A stretch of 10,624 bases of DNA, from positions 1 through 10,624 of the forward strand of contig JAZNSN010000036.1 in assembly GCA_045591315.1 (NCBI GenBank). The letters run 5' to 3'. Shown one piece after another: positions 6,740-10,624 of this stretch; position 1 is the stretch's first letter, and every line of letters begins with the position of its first letter. The position numbers and the translations under genes were made by a program. Source of the DNA: HGM04593 sp045591315 (GTDB lineage: Bacteria; Bacteroidota; Bacteroidia; Bacteroidales; Bacteroidaceae). The notes under the pieces are model-generated. The model was not told the origin of the DNA and ran no database searches. It was given only the letters and a program-made list of their open reading frames with translations.

Positions 6740-9700
6740 ATGAAAAAGAACTTATTATTGACATTAATGCTGTTGGCTGTTGCGCTGTTTACAGTGCAGC
6801 CAACAGCAGCACAGGCACCGGTGGCAACGGCCGAAGAGGCTATCACCGGATTGCTTAACCGTATTGGTGGCAACGGCGCTGCCGACAAGTTCGAGATTGT
6901 GATTGATGCAAACCTCGCCGAGAATGGCAAGGATGTATTCGTCATTACATCGCAGAACGGCAAGCCTTGCATCAAGGGTAACACACAGTTGTCGGTGGCA
7001 ACAGGTATCAACTGGTACTTGAACCACTATGCACACATCAACCTCACTTGGAACAACCTTACAACCGACCTCTCGGCTGTGGAACTTCCGCTCCCTGCCA
7101 GTGAGGACAAGCATGTTTGTAACACAACCTACCGTTACGACTTCAACACCTGTACATTCTCCTACTCAATGGCCTTTTGGACATGGGAGCGTTGGCAGAA
7201 GGAGATTGACTGGATGGCTCTTCACGGTATCAACGCACCGCTTAACCTTGTGGGCTTGGATGTTGTAACACGTAATTTCCTCAAGGAACTTGGCATGAGC
7301 GATACCGATATTGCCGCATACATTGCCGGCCCAGGCTTCATCGCCTGGTTTGCAATGAACAACCTTGAGGGGTGGGGCGGAACAATCAACTCGGCATCAA
7401 CAGGCGTTAGTATGAGCGGTAACCCCGACTGGTGGTACACACGCCAGGAGCAGCTTTGTAAGAATATGCTCCAGCGTATGCGTGAGCTTGGTATGCAGCC
7501 GGTAATCCCCGGTTTCAGCGGCCAGATACCCAATAGCCTCTCAAATTACTCAATCACGGGTTTCAGCAGTGGCGATGTAATCAATGGCGGAACTTGGGCA
7601 GGCGGTTATACTCGCCCCGATATTCTCCACCCCAATAGCAGCAGCTATGCAACCCTTGCACCCATCTACTACAAGCACCTTGAGGCTATAATGGGTGTGT
7701 CGGAGTTTTATAGTATGGACCCCTTCCACGAGGGTGGCCTTCCCAGTGCCGTGACAAACGCAACTTGTTACCCCCCGATAATGGCGGCACTCGACACCTA
7801 CCACAATGCAGTTGATGATGCAACAAAAACAAGTTACAATGTAGGTACAGATGATAATCAGGCAAAATGGATTATCCAGTACTGGCAGAATATTCCACAA
7901 AGCGGTGCTTTCAGCGCAATGAGCAGCTATGGCGACCGCTTCATCGGCCTTGATCTATTCTCAGATAACATCTATGCCGGCAATGCTGCAAAATGGCGCG
8001 ACACCGGCAACAATTGCTACTATCAGGGCCGCCCCTACATCTACTGTATGCTCCACAACTTCGGTGGCCGCAGCGGCTTGCACGGTCGTTTGGAAACGAC
8101 AATGGACGGCTACTTCCAGGCACTTGCAAACAACAATAACTGCCAGGGTATAGGTGCGACACCTGAGGGTACCGAAACCAACCCAATCCTCTACGATATG
8201 TTGTTCGAACTTCCTTGGATGGATGTCAACAGCCGTCCGACAGCCGATGAGTGGCTTGAGGATTATGCCTATTCACGTTATGGCGTGAGCGCAACAGATG
8301 CTCCCAACGGCCTTGCTGCTTTGCAGAACCTCAAGAAATCTGTTTGGGACTGTAAAGTAAACCAGCAGGGAACATCAGAGGCTGTTATTCTTGCCCGTCC
8401 GGCTTGGGCCGTTAATAACGTTTCTTCTTGGAGTACATCGGCTATCTATTGGGATACACAGGATGTGCGCCTTGCAGCCGACCAGTTGATTTCAATAGCC
8501 GACCTTGTAACCGAAAATGGCGGCAAATCAGGTGTTGCCAACTACAACTACGATGCCATCGACGTTATACGCCAGGCTATGGTGGACTATGCTGCTGAAT
8601 TGTTGCCGCTTATTAATGCGTCTCGCAGTGACAATGCAGAATATACACGTCTTTATACCCTCTATCTGGATTTGATGCTCGACCTCGATGAGATGCTCTC
8701 ATACGACGAGAACTTCAAACTCGAACGTTGGACAAGCCTTGCACGCAACATTGCCGACGAGGTAACCGGTACAACCGAGAACGACCGCAACTGGCTTGAG
8801 TGGAATGCCCGTACACAGGTGACTGTCTGGTCAAATGGCAACACCGACTTGCACGATTACTCTAACCGTTGTTGGGCCGGTCTTATAAAGGACTTCCACT
8901 ATTGGCGTTGGAAATACTTCTTCGAGAATAACGGAAATGCCCCCAGCGGCGGATGGTTCAGCGGCTTTGAGTATCCCTGGACTGTTGACTTCAACGAAGT
9001 TTACAGCTATGCAGGCGACTATTCAGAGGTGGTTATCCCTACAGACATGACCGCAACAGAGAAGGCTGCTGAGACATTCGGCAACTACTTCGGTCGCGTA
9101 AAGGGCGCTACAAAGAACTTCATCTTCCCGATGGGCATTACAACCAACGGCACGAAGAGCGATGTAATCCCTGAGGTTTATCGCGGAAAAACCGTTGAAC
9201 TTCCTCTCATCATCGGCAAGGATGTCACTATTACAAGCGTATGGATTGACCTTAACGCTGACGGTGCAGCAGGTGCTGCTGAGAACCTCGCAGCCGATGG
9301 CATGAACGTTACAATTCCTGCCGATGCAGCTATTGGCAAGACAAAGGCAACCGTTGTGTTCAGCGACGGCACAAACATCTCGTTCAACATTGCCCTTATT
9401 GAGGACATAACCGAGAATCGTACCGTTACAGCTGCTACTGCTGATGCAAATATGGGTACAGTAGCCATTGAGGGTACAAGCGAGTTGACTATTACCAACA
9501 TGGAGGCTGTAAAAATCACTGCTACAGCCAACACCGGTTACAACTTCAAGGATTGGACAATTGAATATGCCGATACAACAGTAGTAAGCAATGACAACCC
9601 ATACATTTACTATGGCAAGGATGCAGCAAGCTTCACAGCTAACTTCATCCAGGACAAATGGGGTGTGGTTGCCGACAATAACTATACAAGCGAGCTTGGT

Positions 9701-10624
9701 ACTATAAATCAATATAAGTCGTATGTGCATAATATGACTTTTGCCTATTACAACCGTGATGCAGAAACGATTTATGAAGCAACTGCTGCTCCAACGAGCG
9801 TATTTACCACAATACCGCAGATTATAAACGTGCCGCAGGGCGCAAGTTTTGATGTTTACTACGACGATGGTGATGGTACGGGTTTGCAATATTGTTACTT
9901 CCGCGCATATATTGACCTTAATGCCGACGGAGACTTCGACGATGATGGCGAACAGCTGAAAGAAGTAGGTACACAAGGCGCAGAAAATACAGCTGTATGT
10001 TCAAACAAGATAAATGTGCTTCTTCCCTATGATGCGCCCTTGGGCATCACTCATATGCGCTTGCGCTTTGACGGTGCTTATAGTAACAGCAAAAAGCCTG
10101 CGGATTTGGGGGCGAAGGATGGCTCTAACCGTCCCGTATATGAGATTGTTCTCAATATCACGGACAAGAGCGACAAGGCAGCGCACATTACCGTAAAGAC
10201 AAACAGCGACGAGTGGGGAACTGCCGAGGTATGGACCGATGAGACACCCGACGGCTCTACAGGTACCGAATGGGATGTAAGTTCAAACATTCCTCTCTAC
10301 TTGCGTGCAACAAAAGGCAGTGCCGATACCGAGTTCCTCGGCTGGTACGACCACTATGGCCGCTTGCTCACAACAGAACTTGAATATACAATGTACGCAC
10401 GCGAAGACGCTACTTACACTGCCAAGTTCCGTCGCTTCATTGAAATTGACGGCTGGCAGATAGAGTACCGTACAGAGCCAGGTACAGAGATAAAGACCAC
10501 AAAGTTGGCTAATGGCGTTAAGCCGGAGAACGGCAAAATGTATTATATATATGCACCTACACGCCCTACCAACGATGGCGATTACGTGAACCGTTACCTC
10601 TACAACAACAGTGGTACACTCTCG
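6740..10624 (+). CDS. Secreted GH89 alpha-N-acetylglucosaminidase (NAGLU family), 3' end outside window
   Basis: This reading frame stays open for 1295 codons to the window edge. It starts with a signal peptide (MKKNLLLTLMLLAVALF..., likely cleavage after TAAQA, residue 26) with no lipobox. The order is the NAGLU N-terminal domain (about 33-125), the catalytic barrel (about 130-490) and the helical C-terminal domain (about 491-763). Family hallmarks include RYDFNTCTFSYS (132-143), the WERWxxEIDWMALHGIN segment from 149, PGFSG (257-261), CMLHNFGG and LPWM. By alignment from memory to human NAGLU (E316, E446), the catalytic pair is E331 in DPFHEGG and E476 in TPEG. The enzyme hydrolyses terminal alpha-linked GlcNAc from heparan sulfate or mucin-type GlcNAc-alpha-1,4-Gal caps; which substrate applies here is not shown. 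Added C-terminal parts are GEVED-like segments (around 834-842, VWIDLNADG; around 1054-1071, YIDLNADGDFDDDGE) alternating with InlB/Flg_new-type repeats (about 894-969 and 1149-1230). A further module begins near 1262 and is cut off. Oddities are GLD (172-174) where human has GQE, and H330 where human has Asn before the acid/base Glu. It lies 11 bases after the small gene, with an A/T-rich leader. Confidence 0.96.
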   Translation, partial: MKKNLLLTLMLLAVALFTVQPTAAQAPVATAEEAITGLLNRIGGNGAADKFEIVIDANLAENGKDVFVITSQNGKPCIKGNTQLSVATGINWYLNHYAHINLTWNNLTTDLSAVELPLPASEDKHVCNTTYRYDFNTCTFSYSMAFWTWERWQKEIDWMALHGINAPLNLVGLDVVTRNFLKELGMSDTDIAAYIAGPGFIAWFAMNNLEGWGGTINSASTGVSMSGNPDWWYTRQEQLCKNMLQRMRELGMQPVIPGFSGQIPNSLSNYSITGFSSGDVINGGTWAGGYTRPDILHPNSSSYATLAPIYYKHLEAIMGVSEFYSMDPFHEGGLPSAVTNATCYPPIMAALDTYHNAVDDATKTSYNVGTDDNQAKWIIQYWQNIPQSGAFSAMSSYGDRFIGLDLFSDNIYAGNAAKWRDTGNNCYYQGRPYIYCMLHNFGGRSGLHGRLETTMDGYFQALANNNNCQGIGATPEGTETNPILYDMLFELPWMDVNSRPTADEWLEDYAYSRYGVSATDAPNGLAALQNLKKSVWDCKVNQQGTSEAVILARPAWAVNNVSSWSTSAIYWDTQDVRLAADQLISIADLVTENGGKSGVANYNYDAIDVIRQAMVDYAAELLPLINASRSDNAEYTRLYTLYLDLMLDLDEMLSYDENFKLERWTSLARNIADEVTGTTENDRNWLEWNARTQVTVWSNGNTDLHDYSNRCWAGLIKDFHYWRWKYFFENNGNAPSGGWFSGFEYPWTVDFNEVYSYAGDYSEVVIPTDMTATEKAAETFGNYFGRVKGATKNFIFPMGITTNGTKSDVIPEVYRGKTVELPLIIGKDVTITSVWIDLNADGAAGAAENLAADGMNVTIPADAAIGKTKATVVFSDGTNISFNIALIEDITENRTVTAATADANMGTVAIEGTSELTITNMEAVKITATANTGYNFKDWTIEYADTTVVSNDNPYIYYGKDAASFTANFIQDKWGVVADNNYTSELGTINQYKSYVHNMTFAYYNRDAETIYEATAAPTSVFTTIPQIINVPQGASFDVYYDDGDGTGLQYCYFRAYIDLNADGDFDDDGEQLKEVGTQGAENTAVCSNKINVLLPYDAPLGITHMRLRFDGAYSNSKKPADLGAKDGSNRPVYEIVLNITDKSDKAAHITVKTNSDEWGTAEVWTDETPDGSTGTEWDVSSNIPLYLRATKGSADTEFLGWYDHYGRLLTTELEYTMYAREDATYTAKFRRFIEIDGWQIEYRTEPGTEIKTTKLANGVKPENGKMYYIYAPTRPTNDGDYVNRYLYNNSGTLS
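6768..6808 (+). other. Strong hairpin inside the GH89 signal-peptide codons
   Basis: TGCTGTTGGCTG (6768-6779) and CAGCCAACAGCA (6797-6808) are exact reverse complements over 12 bp. Between them, CGCTGT (6783-6788) can pair with ACAGTG (6791-6796) with one G-U pair, leaving a three-base bulge (TTG, 6780-6782). The RNA could form an almost continuous hairpin of up to 18 pairs starting 28 bases after the start codon, covering codons 10-23. It may tune translation of the enzyme relative to the upstream genes or protect the downstream message. Leu/Ala/Thr/Gln-rich signal-peptide codons favour such complementarity, so a chance origin is possible. Confidence 0.5.

Noticed and set aside
6685..6871. 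14-base identity (ACCGTATTGGTGGC) between the end of the small gene (6685-6698) and the start of GH89 (6858-6871)
   Set aside because: Both copies encode RIGG in frame, but the flanks do not match. With this codon bias a short chance identity is plausible, and there is no sign of a duplication or recombination scar.
9023..9976. Minus-strand open frame of 317 codons
   Set aside because: It lies entirely antisense to the GH89 frame, which shows clear family motifs upstream and GEVED/InlB-like modules across this span. The antisense product is Cys/Val/Ile-rich without a domain, as expected from codon bias.

Overview
The window looks like chromosomal DNA of a gut or oral Bacteroidales bacterium, most likely Prevotella-like. 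The evidence is: no Shine-Dalgarno sites, A/T-rich leaders before each start, one good match to the Bacteroidetes -7 promoter box (TAnnTTTG), very large multi-module secreted proteins, a C-terminal tail resembling a type IX secretion/sorting tail (GxYIVNGKKV), and GEVED-like and InlB-like surface modules.

Layout. Positions 1-619 carry no gene I can support. The first ~250 bases are rich in short hairpins, including a perfect 11-bp stem at 222-249. An A/T-rich stretch follows, with a candidate promoter (485-517) and a 5' leader containing two compact palindromes (551-586). From 620 to the window end, three genes lie tightly packed on the + strand and look like one operon: (1) 620-6526, a 1968-residue exported multi-domain protein with an F5/8 type C (discoidin) domain, several lectin-like beta modules and no catalytic domain I can recognise; (2) 6555-6728, a 57-residue acidic protein with no recognised function; (3) 6740 to beyond 10624, a secreted GH89 alpha-N-acetylglucosaminidase (NAGLU family) with both catalytic glutamates, extended at its C-terminus by GEVED-like and InlB-like modules and cut by the window edge.

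How they may work together. GH89 enzymes remove terminal alpha-linked GlcNAc, from heparan sulfate in animals and from GlcNAc-alpha-1,4-Gal caps of gastric and duodenal mucin in Clostridium perfringens. In the clostridial enzyme, F5/8C-type (CBM32) modules are fused to the catalytic domain. Here the F5/8C domain is on a separate giant protein encoded two genes upstream. The end of the visible GH89 chain also begins a module resembling one near the N-terminus of the giant protein. The inferred picture is a glycan-binding surface protein plus a secreted glycosidase that act on the same host glycan, with a small acidic protein of unknown role between them. No SusC/SusD pair, sulfatase, regulator, tRNA, rRNA, IS element or CRISPR array is visible.
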